A stretch of 25,970 nt of DNA from an uncultured Eubacteriales bacterium (GCA_900540085.1 UQEU01000016.1:1-25970); one strand, 5' to 3'; counted from the stretch's first letter, positions 8,653-15,761 are shown. Made by a program: numbers and translations. Notes: generated by a model from the sequence alone, not told the origin.

Positions 8653-9246
8653 TCAGTAATATCTCATGCAAGCAATGACTTTCCCTAAAATTGACAAGTC
8701 GTTTACTATAATCGGCTCAAATAAATCGTTTTCGGGCTGAAGTCTGAAATGACCGTTTTCTTTATAAAAACGCTTTACCGTTGCTTCATTTTCAATCAGA
8801 GCAACAACAATGTCGCCGTTTTTTGCAACGGGTGTTTGTTCAACTATGACAATATCGCCGTCAAGTATGGCAGCGTTAATCATTGACTCGCCTTTGATTT
8901 TCAGAGCAAACAATTTTTTGTCGTTTGAAACATTTGCCGTGTAGGCTATGTAGTCCTCAATTTCTTCAAATGCTAAAATCGGGTTGCCTGCCGTGACTGT
9001 GCCAATGAGCGGTACACGATTGATTTTTGTGCTTTGTGAACAAAGACGGATAGTACGCTTTAAAAGAGGGTCCCGCTCAATCAAACCTGCGTCTTCCAAA
9101 GCGTTCAGATGGTACTGCACCGTTGACGCCGATTTCAAGCCGACCGAGTTTGCAATTTCCCTTACAGACGGAGCAACGCCTTTTTCTTCTATAAAATTTT
9201 TAATGTATTCAAATATTTCTTTTTGCTTGTCGGAAATGTTTTTCAT
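8653..9246 (-). CDS. lexA: SOS repressor LexA
   Basis: The protein has 197 residues. The N-terminal winged helix-turn-helix includes SVREIANSVGLKSASTVQYHLNAL. The self-cleavage Ala-Gly lies in GTVTAGNP. The S24-type catalytic Ser is in KGESMINA and the Lys in ATVKRFY. The start at 9246 has AAGGAG 8 bases upstream; the longer reading to 9333 would cover the promoter and is rejected. The gene is monocistronic, ending at the hairpin at 8463-8496. A LexA-box-like sequence overlaps its promoter, indicating autoregulation. No other SOS gene is in the window. Confidence 0.97.
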   Translation of the reverse strand: MKNISDKQKEIFEYIKNFIEEKGVAPSVREIANSVGLKSASTVQYHLNALEDAGLIERDPLLKRTIRLCSQSTKINRVPLIGTVTAGNPILAFEEIEDYIAYTANVSNDKKLFALKIKGESMINAAILDGDIVIVEQTPVAKNGDIVVALIENEATVKRFYKENGHFRLQPENDLFEPIIVNDLSILGKVIACMRYY

Positions 9247-9272
9247 AGAACATTCTCCTTTTCTTTTGTAAT

Positions 9273-9302
9273 AGTTTATCATATTACCTTGTTTTGTGTC
9301 AA
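9273..9302 (-). promoter_or_regulatory. Predicted lexA promoter
   Basis: On the minus strand, TTGACA (9302-9297), an 18-base spacer and TAAACT (9278-9273) stand before the lexA start. The -35 overlaps the candidate LexA operator. Confidence 0.65.
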
Positions 9303-9313
9303 ACATTTGTACG
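9300..9313 (-). promoter_or_regulatory. Candidate LexA operator
   Basis: The minus strand reads CGTACAAATGTTTG. It fits the Gram-positive LexA box CGAAC-N4-GTTYG with one mismatch (T at position 3). It overlaps the lexA -35 by three bases, a position suited to repression. Confidence 0.65.
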
Positions 9314-9485
9314 CATTTGAACTTATAATGCAATATGAATTATGGCAAAGGGTATATTTTTGTACAAGCAATTCATATTTGAGGCACTTTTTAATAAAAA
9401 TTGCGTTAAAAAACGGTTTTTTATGAGTTTTTGGGATAATAATTATGAATAATTAAATTTTATTAAAAATAATGAGAAAAAAGTG

Positions 9486-9514
9486 TTGACAAATGCGAAT
9501 TTATAGTATATAAT
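9486..9514 (+). promoter_or_regulatory. Consensus promoter of the tRNA cluster
   Basis: TTGACA (9486-9491), a 17-base spacer and TATAAT (9509-9514) match the sigma-A consensus perfectly, 29 bases before the first tRNA. This is what a strong stable-RNA promoter looks like. Confidence 0.85.
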
Positions 9515-9543
9515 TTTGCTTGCATTTGAGTAATCGGCAATAT

Positions 9544-9620
9544 GGCTGTATAGCTCAGTTGGCTAGAGCATGCGGTTCATACCCGCAGTGTCACTGGTTC
9601 AAGTCCAGTTACAGCCACCA
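9544..9620 (+). tRNA. tRNA-Met (CAT), elongator type
   Basis: A full cloverleaf is present. The acceptor stem is GGCTGTA (9544-9550) with TACAGCC (9610-9616), then A73 and an encoded CCA. The anticodon CAT is at 9578-9580 in loop TTCATAC. The first pair is G-C and the anticodon stem lacks the three G-C pairs of initiators, so it is the elongator. An Ile2 (lysidine) reading is less likely, because the body resembles Bacillus elongator tRNA-Met. Confidence 0.93.
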
Positions 9621-9625
9621 TATAC

Positions 9626-9700
9626 GGCCCGGTGGTCAAGCGGTCAAGACACCGCCCTTTCACGGCGGTAACACGGGTTCAATTCCCGTCCGGGTCACCA
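9626..9700 (+). tRNA. tRNA-Glu (TTC)
   Basis: The acceptor stem GGCCCGG (9626-9632) pairs with CCGGGTC (9690-9696) with one G-T wobble, and CCA is encoded. The anticodon TTC is at 9659-9661 in loop CTTTCAC on a perfect CCGCC/GGCGG stem. It lies 5 bases after tRNA-Met in the same transcript. Confidence 0.95.
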
Positions 9701-9701
9701 G

Positions 9702-9735
9702 AACAGCCTGTCTTTTTGACAAGGCTGTTTTTTCT
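9702..9735 (+). terminator. Terminator after tRNA-Glu
   Basis: The stem AACAGCC (9702-9708) pairs with GGCTGTT (9723-9729), with an inner TGTC/GACA extension around a T5 loop and one bulged A. A T-rich tail follows. Confidence 0.85.
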
Positions 9736-9770
9736 TTTTCTCGCTGCTTTTATAAACGGTTGAAATATAT

Positions 9771-9846
<76 letters not shown>

Positions 9847-9847
<1 letters not shown>

Positions 9848-9890
9848 AAACACCCATCGTTGTATTTAACGACGGGTGTTTTATTTTTTT
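9847..9890 (+). terminator. Terminator after tRNA-Arg(CCT)
   Basis: A 15-position stem (9847-9861 with 9868-9882, one mismatch) has a 6-base loop and a T7 tail. Its first A overlaps the CCA end of the tRNA. Confidence 0.9.
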
Positions 9891-9954
9891 GATTATTGAT
9901 AAGTTTATAAATAAAATTTTTTGTCTGTACAAAAATAATTTGCGTTTCGGGAAT

Positions 9955-10410
9955 TTAACTGCCGTTTGCGTTTTTGTTTGCCAAATTTATGATTTTAAGA
10001 TTTTTCTTTTTCGCTCGCTGAAAAGTTTTTGCGGCGCCTCCCCAATCGTGTGTGATATAACAAACGGCATATTTCGAGTTATCAACTAAAAAGTTGTTTT
10101 TCATAGGTATCGCTTTTTTGAAATGATATTTTTCAAAACCTTCGGGAAACAGTATGTCGTCGTAAATTTCTTTGTCGTTTATTTTGAATGACAGATACGG
10201 TATGATAAGATGATTTTTTATATTCGGAAAATCTTTTTTTAATTCATAAACGCATCTTGCACACATATTGTCAAACTTGCCCTGACCACCGCACAAAAAG
10301 TCAGTTACACCGTTGTCAATCAGCGTTAAAACAGACTGTTTTATTTGTTCTTTTGTTATTCCGTAACATTCGCTGTGTCCTATAAATGTTGCTGTTGTTT
10401 TAGGTATCAT
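9955..10410 (-). CDS. SLOG-like family protein (Rossmann-type nucleotide-binding), function unknown
   Basis: The protein has 151 residues from the ATG at 10410. The start is chosen because the conserved part begins MIPKTTATFIGHSECYG and a GAGG lies about 11 bases upstream; longer in-frame starts have no ribosome site. TATFIGHSE, DNGVTDFLCGGQGKFDNMCA and YAVCYITHDWGGAAKTFQRAKKKNLKIINL are the signature of small SLOG/DUF1273-like proteins common in Clostridia. The fold is thought to bind nucleotide-derived ligands, but no activity is established. It is divergent from the XRE gene, with about 150 bases between the chosen starts. Confidence 0.75.
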   Translation of the reverse strand: MIPKTTATFIGHSECYGITKEQIKQSVLTLIDNGVTDFLCGGQGKFDNMCARCVYELKKDFPNIKNHLIIPYLSFKINDKEIYDDILFPEGFEKYHFKKAIPMKNNFLVDNSKYAVCYITHDWGGAAKTFQRAKKKNLKIINLANKNANGS

Positions 10411-10464
10411 TTTAAAATTCGCCTCTTTATGAAGCATTATATCATAAATCAGGCAAAAAATCAT

Positions 10465-10537
10465 TACTGATAGTTATTATTTCTTCCTGTTAGTTAGTGT
10501 ATATATTGAGTTTCTTAATCTATACTAATAGTTGTTA
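10465..10537. repeat. Imperfect 15-base direct repeats in a divergent promoter region
   Basis: TACTGATAGTTATTA (10465-10479) and TACTAATAGTTGTTA (10523-10537) match at 13 of 15 positions and are 58 bases apart. One lies upstream of each of the divergent SLOG-like and XRE genes. They could be operators for the XRE protein, but AT-rich chance similarity cannot be excluded. Confidence 0.4.
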
Positions 10538-10561
10538 CAACACACTATGGGAAGTGATATT

Positions 10562-10897
10562 ATGAAACTCGGTACAATCGGTAAAAATATCAGAAAATAC
10601 AGACTTGCGAAAAAACTGCGACAGGAAGACTTGGCAGAAAAAACAGGATTAACGGCAAATTATATCGGAATGGTCGAGCGTGGAGAAAAAATACCGTCGC
10701 TTGAGACATTTCTGAAAATTTTGAATGCTTTGGATATATCGGCAGATATGGCTTTGGCAGATGTTGTTACAAATGGATATGTTGTAAAAAACTCTTTGCT
10801 TGACGAAAAACTTGCAAAACTCACTCCCGAAGACCGAGAAACGATATATGATGTTGTGGATGTACTTGTAAAACATTCCAAACAAATATTGCCGTGA
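10562..10897 (+). CDS. XRE-family helix-turn-helix regulator
   Basis: The protein has 112 residues from the ATG at 10562, with GGGAAG about 7 bases upstream. Residues about 6-62 are a Cro/CI-type HTH: IGKNIRKYRLAKKLRQEDLAEKTGLTANYIGMVERGEKIPSLETFLKILNAL, here split as IGKNIRKYRLAKKLRQ, then EDLAEKTGLTANYIGMVERG, then EKIPSLETFLKILNAL. A short helical C-terminal part (LTPEDRETIYDVVDVLVK) probably dimerises. It is divergent from the SLOG-like gene and may regulate both. Confidence 0.9.
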   Translation: MKLGTIGKNIRKYRLAKKLRQEDLAEKTGLTANYIGMVERGEKIPSLETFLKILNALDISADMALADVVTNGYVVKNSLLDEKLAKLTPEDRETIYDVVDVLVKHSKQILP

Positions 10898-10940
10898 AAA
10901 ACAAGACTAATTGTTTTTGTTTAATTTATAATTAAAATTT

Positions 10941-10977
10941 AAAGACCGCCGAAATGTTAAATTTCAGCGGTCTTTTT
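10941..10977. terminator. Terminator between the convergent XRE and DUF4430 genes
   Basis: The stem AAAGACCGC (10941-10949) pairs with GCGGTCTTT (10967-10975), extended by GAAAT/ATTTC across one mismatch, and ends in T5. The minus strand is weaker, but it is the only hairpin after the DUF4430 gene. Confidence 0.85.
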
Positions 10978-11057
10978 GCACCTGATATATCTGTACTGAC
11001 AAATTGAACATTAATAAAAGAACAGAAAATATCTTTTATATTTGTAAAAAATAATTT

Positions 11058-11795
11058 TTATCCGTTACAGGTATATACAAATGAAACTTTGTCGCCGTCT
11101 TTCAGTTCGTAAGCACTGCAACTGAAACTCGGCGATTTCCCGTTCACATAGTAAATCCATCCGCTTGTTTTTCCGAACATTTTTTCGTTAATTCCGTCAA
11201 ATCCTACTATGTATATACCAAATCCGCTGTTTTTCTTTGTCATTTTTATTCCGTTTTGTTTGCAGGCGAGTTCAGTTGCCTTGTAAGCGGAACTTTTATT
11301 TTTTACTTTTACCGTTACGGGACTTAAAATTGTTCTTTTGCCGTCAACATATCTGTCGTAAAAAACTTGTTGCTTTTCGTTAAATCTGTCTTTGTTTTTA
11401 ACAATGTCCGAACAGTCAATTTCAACCGTGCAGTAAATATACTCTTGCTCGGGCTTTTGTGTTTCTCCTGTTACTTCACTGTTCGCCTGAGTGTTGTTCT
11501 GTGAACCACTATTATTGTTGTTGTCAGGCTTTTTTGATGCATTTGTATTTGAACTGTTGTTCTTGTCGTTTTTTGTTTTGCTCTTATCAGAACTTGCAGA
11601 GGATTGTTTTTCGTCTTTTGACGAAGTTTCACTTTCGTCTTTTGTGTCGTCTTGTGCAGTAATTCTGTTTTTGCTTTCGGTCTGACTTTGAGTTTGTTGG
11701 GAAATGTTTGTATTATTTTCGTTTTTTTCGCTTTTGCATGACGCAAAAGAAAATATGATTACTATTGCCAAAAAAATGCTTAAAAATCTTTTCAT
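11058..11795 (-). CDS. Lipoprotein with low-complexity linker and DUF4430 domain
   Basis: The protein has 245 residues. A lipoprotein signal ends in the lipobox FASC (Cys about residue 20). Residues about 21-112 are a Ser/Lys/Asn/Thr/Gln-rich linker likely to span the cell wall. The C-terminal domain (about 118-245) includes CTVEIDCSDI, ATELACKQNGI, GFGIYIVGFDGI and GWIYYVNGKSPSFSCSAYELKDGDKVSFVYT. That is the DUF4430 (transcobalamin C-terminal-like) pattern. AAAGGA lies 5 bases before the ATG. It is divergent from the Cthe_2159-type lipoprotein, with a 214-base AT-rich gap that probably holds both promoters. The ligand is unknown. Confidence 0.85.
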   Translation of the reverse strand: MKRFLSIFLAIVIIFSFASCKSEKNENNTNISQQTQSQTESKNRITAQDDTKDESETSSKDEKQSSASSDKSKTKNDKNNSSNTNASKKPDNNNNSGSQNNTQANSEVTGETQKPEQEYIYCTVEIDCSDIVKNKDRFNEKQQVFYDRYVDGKRTILSPVTVKVKNKSSAYKATELACKQNGIKMTKKNSGFGIYIVGFDGINEKMFGKTSGWIYYVNGKSPSFSCSAYELKDGDKVSFVYTCNG

Positions 11796-12009
11796 AATTG
11801 TCCTTTAATTCTTGGCTTTAAATTATTTTTACAGATAATAATATAAACTATTTTAAAGGAAAAGTTAAGTGTTATTGCCATAATTCATAAATTAATTTAC
11901 AAAATATTATTAAAAAATTACACTTAAATTAATTCATTGAATTTATAATTACACATATAGAGCAGATAAAGTCAGAAATATCAGTTTTTTGGATTTTAGG
12001 TGAATTAAG

Positions 12010-13473
12010 ATGGTTAAAAAAATCAGTTGTATTATTATGGGTGTTGTAATCGGCGCCGCCTTTGCAGGATGCAGTACAACAAACACAAGTACAATTTCCT
12101 CTGTTGTTGCGTATGACAATTCCGATGTAAATGTTGAGTACGACAAAGAAAAGGCAACAAAAATAGGCTTTTTTGAAAATGATATAAATATTGACGGCTC
12201 CGGAATTAAAAAAGATGAAAATGTTTTGACGATAAAAAAAGAAGGAACATACATTTTCAGCGGGAATTTGGGAAATGGCAAAATTGTGTGCCGTGCACCT
12301 GAAAAAGAAGTGAAAATAGTTTTTGACAATGCCGTAATTAAAAAATACGACAGTTCGCCGATAAAAATTGATGATGCCAAAAAAGTATATATCATTTCGT
12401 CCGACGGCAGTTACAACAAAGTCATTGCAGGAAAATCCGAATATTGTGTTGAAACGAGCGTACCCGTAACTTTTGCCGGAAAAGGAAAAACGGAGTATAA
12501 AGGCGGAATTGAAAGCGATAAAAATGTAGTGTTTTCAAGCGGAATTACAGATATTGCGTCTGCAAACGACGGTGTGAACTGCGAACAGTCCGTGACATTT
12601 TTAGACGGCGAAACGACGATAAAATGCGGAAAAACGGGTGTATATTCCGATAAAATCATCAACATTAAAAAAGGCACGATAAATATTGATTGCAGTGAAA
12701 AAGATGAAGACAGTATTGCAATCAGAGCAAATAAAACAGTATCAATCAACAATGGCGTTTTAAATTTGAATTCGTATTCAAATGCTGTACAGTGCGACGG
12801 AGATATAAATATTTCAAACGGAAAGTTCAATATAAAAACGGCTAAAAACGGTTTTAGTTCGCTCGATTTGTTGAATTTAAGCGGAGGAGTTTTTAATATA
12901 GAAAGTACGCACGCTTCTCTCGACGCCAAAAGAGTTTCGGTTTCGGGCGGATACTATGACTTTTCGTCTGATGCAGAGGGTATATACGCAACGGCGCAAA
13001 ATGATGCTCAAATAAATATTGACGGCGGTACGATAAATATAAAATCACAAAAAAGTTCGGTTTCAACTACGGGCAGTTTTAATATGAGCGGCGGAACTCT
13101 CATTTTAAGTACAGAAAAGTCAAACAGTCCGTTGACGGCAAACGAATATTCTTTGAACGGAGGCATCTGCTTTGCCGTCGGCTCAAATCTTGATGTTTTT
13201 AAAAACGCCGAACAAACCTCCGTATTATATGATTTAAAGAAATCACAGAAGAAAAACACACGCTTTTCGATTGTTGACGGAAGTGAAAATATAGTTGCTT
13301 CGTTTATGCCTCGATACGACTATGACAGTGTTGCAATAGTTTCTGCGGCAATTTCTAAAAATAAAGAATATTCTGTTTTTCTTGACGGCGATGCAAAGGA
13401 AAAATTCCAGAGTGAAATTGCAGTAAACGGAAGACTTGAAAATGCAAAAAAATATGGTACAATAAAGGTGTGA
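12010..13473 (+). CDS. Cthe_2159-family carbohydrate-binding beta-helix lipoprotein
   Basis: The protein has 487 residues. A lipoprotein signal ends in FAGC (Cys about 20). The body is a run of short parallel-beta-helix turns: repeated patterns such as VTFLDGETTIKCG, KGTINIDC, NNGVLNLNSYSNAVQCDGDINISNGKFNIK and SGGVFNIES, typical of the Cthe_2159 (DUF4353) family. Its C. thermocellum founder binds cellulose and pectin-like polymers. A C-terminal beta domain (about 390-487) follows. AGGTG lies 7 bases before the ATG. No simple terminator directly follows; the rod-like hairpin at 13636-13706 is the likely end. It is probably a surface polysaccharide-binding protein. Confidence 0.85.
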   Translation: MVKKISCIIMGVVIGAAFAGCSTTNTSTISSVVAYDNSDVNVEYDKEKATKIGFFENDINIDGSGIKKDENVLTIKKEGTYIFSGNLGNGKIVCRAPEKEVKIVFDNAVIKKYDSSPIKIDDAKKVYIISSDGSYNKVIAGKSEYCVETSVPVTFAGKGKTEYKGGIESDKNVVFSSGITDIASANDGVNCEQSVTFLDGETTIKCGKTGVYSDKIINIKKGTINIDCSEKDEDSIAIRANKTVSINNGVLNLNSYSNAVQCDGDINISNGKFNIKTAKNGFSSLDLLNLSGGVFNIESTHASLDAKRVSVSGGYYDFSSDAEGIYATAQNDAQINIDGGTINIKSQKSSVSTTGSFNMSGGTLILSTEKSNSPLTANEYSLNGGICFAVGSNLDVFKNAEQTSVLYDLKKSQKKNTRFSIVDGSENIVASFMPRYDYDSVAIVSAAISKNKEYSVFLDGDAKEKFQSEIAVNGRLENAKKYGTIKV

Positions 13474-13635
13474 TATTGTATTTGAATTTGCAAAAAATAA
13501 ATGAGTGCTTTATGTACGGTTTTAAAATGTAGATAAATATAATAAATGGTATTTACTATACATTATAATATAATCATAAAATAACAATATCAAAATCAAG
13601 AGAAAATTGCAGTAGGTTTTACGGCAGTATGTATG

Positions 13636-13706
13636 CGCCACACCATCGGCAAGACGGACAGGCGTGTTTCGCTGTGCTGTTTTGCATTTGGTGTCGGCGT
13701 TTTTTT
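13636..13706 (+). ncRNA. Long GC-rich rod-like hairpin with T7 tail: oversized terminator or small RNA
   Basis: The segment folds into one rod. 13636-13644 pairs with 13690-13699 (bulged C13695). After a 4x4 internal loop, 13649-13657 pairs with 13677-13685 (two G-T pairs). Then 13658-13664 pairs with 13670-13675 around loop TGTTT. T7 follows at 13700-13706. The two G-T wobbles are only stable in RNA from the plus strand. The T-tract touches the stop codon of the convergent small gene. It is GC-rich against an AT-rich background, so it may be the 3' end of the upstream lipoprotein mRNA, an independent small RNA, or a dispersed palindromic repeat. Confidence 0.6.
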
Positions 13707-13887
13707 ACATAAAAGATGTTACATCGCTGACAAATTGAGCAACATTGTTTGCGGCTTTTTTGACAGCCTTTTTAGTTTTTCCGTCAGCATTTCCCATTGC
13801 AGAGGCAGATGCGGCTATTACCGAGCCGACTGCCATTGCAACACCGACGCCTCGCATAATTTTTTCTTGTTTTTTACTCATTTTCAT
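13705..13887 (-). CDS. Small basic single-span membrane protein, unknown function
   Basis: The protein has 60 residues. A basic start (MKMSKKQEK) precedes an Ala/Gly-rich hydrophobic segment (residues about 11-32, RGVGVAMAVGSVIAASASAM). An amphipathic basic helix follows (KKAVKKAANNVAQFVSDV). AAGGAGAG lies about 10 bases upstream, which supports real translation. It resembles the small YtxH-like proteins seen in Clostridia, but the similarity is too short for a firm call. It is divergent from perR. Confidence 0.65.
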   Translation of the reverse strand: MKMSKKQEKIMRGVGVAMAVGSVIAASASAMGNADGKTKKAVKKAANNVAQFVSDVTSFM

Positions 13888-13970
13888 TTTTTCATACTCT
13901 CCTTTTTTATTTGCAAATCACTTTGCAATTATATTTTTTGAAATTCTTTAAAAAATAATCGAAAAAGATA

Positions 13971-13999
13971 TTGACAAATAAAATAATATATGGTATAAA
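13971..13999 (+). promoter_or_regulatory. Promoter of perR and reverse rubrerythrin
   Basis: TTGACA (13971-13976), a 17-base spacer and TATAAA (13994-13999) lie 58 bases before the GTG start of perR. Confidence 0.8.
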
Positions 14000-14000
14000 T

Positions 14001-14038
14001 AATTTGTAATCAATACAAAGTAGTAATAATTACAAATT
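14001..14038 (+). promoter_or_regulatory. Candidate PerR box and inverted repeat at the perR transcription start
   Basis: TTGTAATCAATACAA (14004-14018) has the 7-1-7 layout of PerR boxes and matches TTATAATNATTATAA at 11 of 14 positions. It directly follows the -10. A third half-site makes a perfect 10-base inverted repeat, AATTTGTAAT (14001-14010) with ATTACAAATT (14029-14038). Binding here would block initiation. Confidence 0.65.
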
Positions 14039-14056
14039 AAATAAGGAGAGAGATTT

Positions 14057-14464
14057 GTGAAAAGCGAAAAAATTTTGGAAATTTTTCGTGAAAAAAAGAT
14101 TAGGGCGACGCCACAGAGAATAGCAGTCTATCAGTTTCTGTACGACAATCGCATTCATCCCTGTGTAAACGAGATATATGAAGCAGTTGTCAAAGATAAC
14201 CCTTCTTTTTCAAAAACCACTGTTTACAACGCTCTTTCATCGCTGATGGAGAAAGGACTTGTAGTTCCTTTGGCGGCAGACGAAAATTGCGTCAGGTACG
14301 ACGCCAGAATTGATTTTCACGGTCATTTCTATTGTAAAAATTGTAAAAAAGTTTTCGATTTTGAAATACAGGCTCAAAAAGTAAGCGGGCTTGAAGATTT
14401 TCAGGTCGATGTGAAAGATTTCAGCTGTACCGGCATTTGTGCCGAGTGCAGTAAAAATAATTAA
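14057..14464 (+). CDS. perR: Fur-family peroxide regulator, PerR-like
   Basis: The protein has 135 residues, starting with GTG at 14057 (AAGGAGAG 6 bases upstream). The N-terminal winged helix spans residues about 1-75 (ATPQRIAVYQFL, SFSKTTVYNALSSLMEKGLV). The C-terminal metal and dimer domain contains DFHGHFYCKNCKKVFDF and CTGICAECSK, two CxxC pairs that form the structural zinc site. In PerR, a His/Asp-ligated iron is oxidised by peroxide and DNA is released. It is followed after 26 bases by a reverse rubrerythrin, a PerR target in Clostridium acetobutylicum. This context, with the box over its promoter, favours PerR over Fur or Zur. Confidence 0.85.
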   Translation: MKSEKILEIFREKKIRATPQRIAVYQFLYDNRIHPCVNEIYEAVVKDNPSFSKTTVYNALSSLMEKGLVVPLAADENCVRYDARIDFHGHFYCKNCKKVFDFEIQAQKVSGLEDFQVDVKDFSCTGICAECSKNN

Positions 14465-14490
14465 ATTAAAATTTAAAGGAGTTTTTTATT

Positions 14491-15024
14491 ATGGCAAAGA
14501 AATATTATTGTCCGGTATGCGGATACGAAAGTGACGAACCTATTGAAATCTGCCCTATCTGTAAGGCAAAAATGGCAGTTAGAGAAAGCGATGCACTCGC
14601 TTGGGCTGCTGAACATAAAGTAGGAATTATTGACGGTGTTTCAGAAGAAATCGTACAAGGTCTTCGTGACAACTTCAACGGCGAATGCACAGAAGTAGGT
14701 ATGTATCTTGCAATGGCAAGAGTTGCACACCGTGAAGGCTATCCTGAAATTGGTCTTTATTGGGAAAAAGCAGCTTATGAAGAAGCAGAACACGCTTCAA
14801 AATTTGCTGAAATGCTCGGCGAAGTTTTGACAGACTCAACAAAGAAAAACCTTGAAATGAGAGTAGCAGCAGAAAACGGTGCAACTCAAGGCAAAACAGA
14901 CCTTGCCCGTCTTGCTAAAGAAGCAGGTCTTGACGCTATCCATGACACAGTACACGAGATGGCAAGAGATGAGGCAAGACACGGTAAAGCATTTGAGGGA
15001 CTTCTTAAAAGATACTTTGGTTAA
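14491..15024 (+). CDS. Reverse rubrerythrin (peroxide reductase)
   Basis: The protein has 177 residues. The rubredoxin-like FeS4 domain is at the N-terminus (YYCPVCGYE...EICPICKAKM, residues 5-28), and the diiron four-helix domain follows with ligands in EC..EVGMY, EEAEHASKF, MRVAAENG and MARDEARHGKAF. This reversed order defines reverse rubrerythrin, which reduces hydrogen peroxide in anaerobes with electrons from NADH or rubredoxin systems. AAAGGAG lies 10 bases upstream. It is cotranscribed with perR. Codon use leans to CTT, GAA and GCA, as in a strongly expressed gene. Codons 158-162 are complementary to its own 3' region. Confidence 0.95.
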   Translation: MAKKYYCPVCGYESDEPIEICPICKAKMAVRESDALAWAAEHKVGIIDGVSEEIVQGLRDNFNGECTEVGMYLAMARVAHREGYPEIGLYWEKAAYEEAEHASKFAEMLGEVLTDSTKKNLEMRVAAENGATQGKTDLARLAKEAGLDAIHDTVHEMARDEARHGKAFEGLLKRYFG

Positions 15025-15049
15025 TCAAAAAGTGTGAAAGCCTCATCTC

Positions 15050-15119
15050 TTGCCAAGACGCTCCAAATCTTTGATTTGGGAAAAACAGTTCAGTGAACTG
15101 TTTTGCAGCGTGTTGCCAA
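15050..15119. repeat. Three-way-junction palindromic element between the two rubrerythrin genes
   Basis: P1 is TTGCCAAGACGCT (15050-15062) with AGCGTGTTGCCAA (15107-15119), 11 of 13 paired. P2 is 15063-15069 with 15073-15079, 7 bp perfect, loop TTT. P3 is 15082-15092 with 15094-15104, 11 bp perfect around one G. The design suits a folded 3' UTR or a small MITE/REP-like repeat. It is not a standard terminator, as no clean T-run follows. Confidence 0.6.
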
Positions 15120-15227
15120 AATAGAAAAAGGTAATACACGGTTTTTAAATGTTTTAATTTACTTTTCAAAATGTTTTATATTTATTTTTAAATTGAATTG
15201 ATTTATCAGTCGCATCGGAGGTGCAGT

Positions 15228-15761
15228 ATGGATTTAAAAGGTTCAAAAACAGAGGCTAATTTGCTCGCAGCATTTGCAGGCGAAAGTCAGGCGAGAAACA
15301 AATATACATATTTTGCAAGCGTTGCAAAAAAAGAGGGCTATCAGCAAATAGCGGCAATCTTTGAGCAAACTGCAAACAATGAGAAAGAACACGCAAAATT
15401 GTGGTTCAAAGCACTCGGAGAACTCGGAGATACGGCAAAAAATCTTGCGGCTGCCGCTGAAGGCGAAAATTATGAGTGGACAGATATGTATAAAACATTT
15501 GCCGAAGAAGCAGAGGCAGAGGGCTTTGACGAGATAGCACAAAGGTTCAGAATGGTTGCTGAAATCGAAAAAGCACACGAGGAACGCTACCGTGCACTTC
15601 TTGAAAATGTTGAAATGCAAAAAGTTTTTGAAAAAAGCGAAGAAACAATGTGGGAGTGCAGAAATTGCGGACATTTGGTAATGGGTAAAAAAGCACCCGA
15701 AATTTGTCCTGTTTGCAATCATCCTCAAAGTTATTTTGAAGTCAGAAAAGAAAATTATTAA
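15228..15761 (+). CDS. rbr: Rubrerythrin
   Basis: The protein has 177 residues. The N-terminal ferritin-like diiron domain has ligands in FAGESQARNKY, TANNEKEHAKLW, FAEEAEAEGFDEIA and EIEKAHEERY. The C-terminal rubredoxin domain is CRNCGHLVMG...CPVCNH. This is the classical domain order, opposite to the previous gene. It reduces peroxide in the cytosol of anaerobes. The ATG at 15228 has GGAGG 6 bases upstream; an upstream in-frame start at 15198 has none. It lies about 200 bases after the reverse rubrerythrin, beyond the structured element, so it may be transcribed separately or by readthrough. Confidence 0.96.
   Translation: MDLKGSKTEANLLAAFAGESQARNKYTYFASVAKKEGYQQIAAIFEQTANNEKEHAKLWFKALGELGDTAKNLAAAAEGENYEWTDMYKTFAEEAEAEGFDEIAQRFRMVAEIEKAHEERYRALLENVEMQKVFEKSEETMWECRNCGHLVMGKKAPEICPVCNHPQSYFEVRKENY

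Noticed and set aside
13633..13941. 102-codon plus-strand open frame
   Set aside because: It crosses the rod hairpin and is antisense to the small membrane protein gene, which has the better ribosome site.
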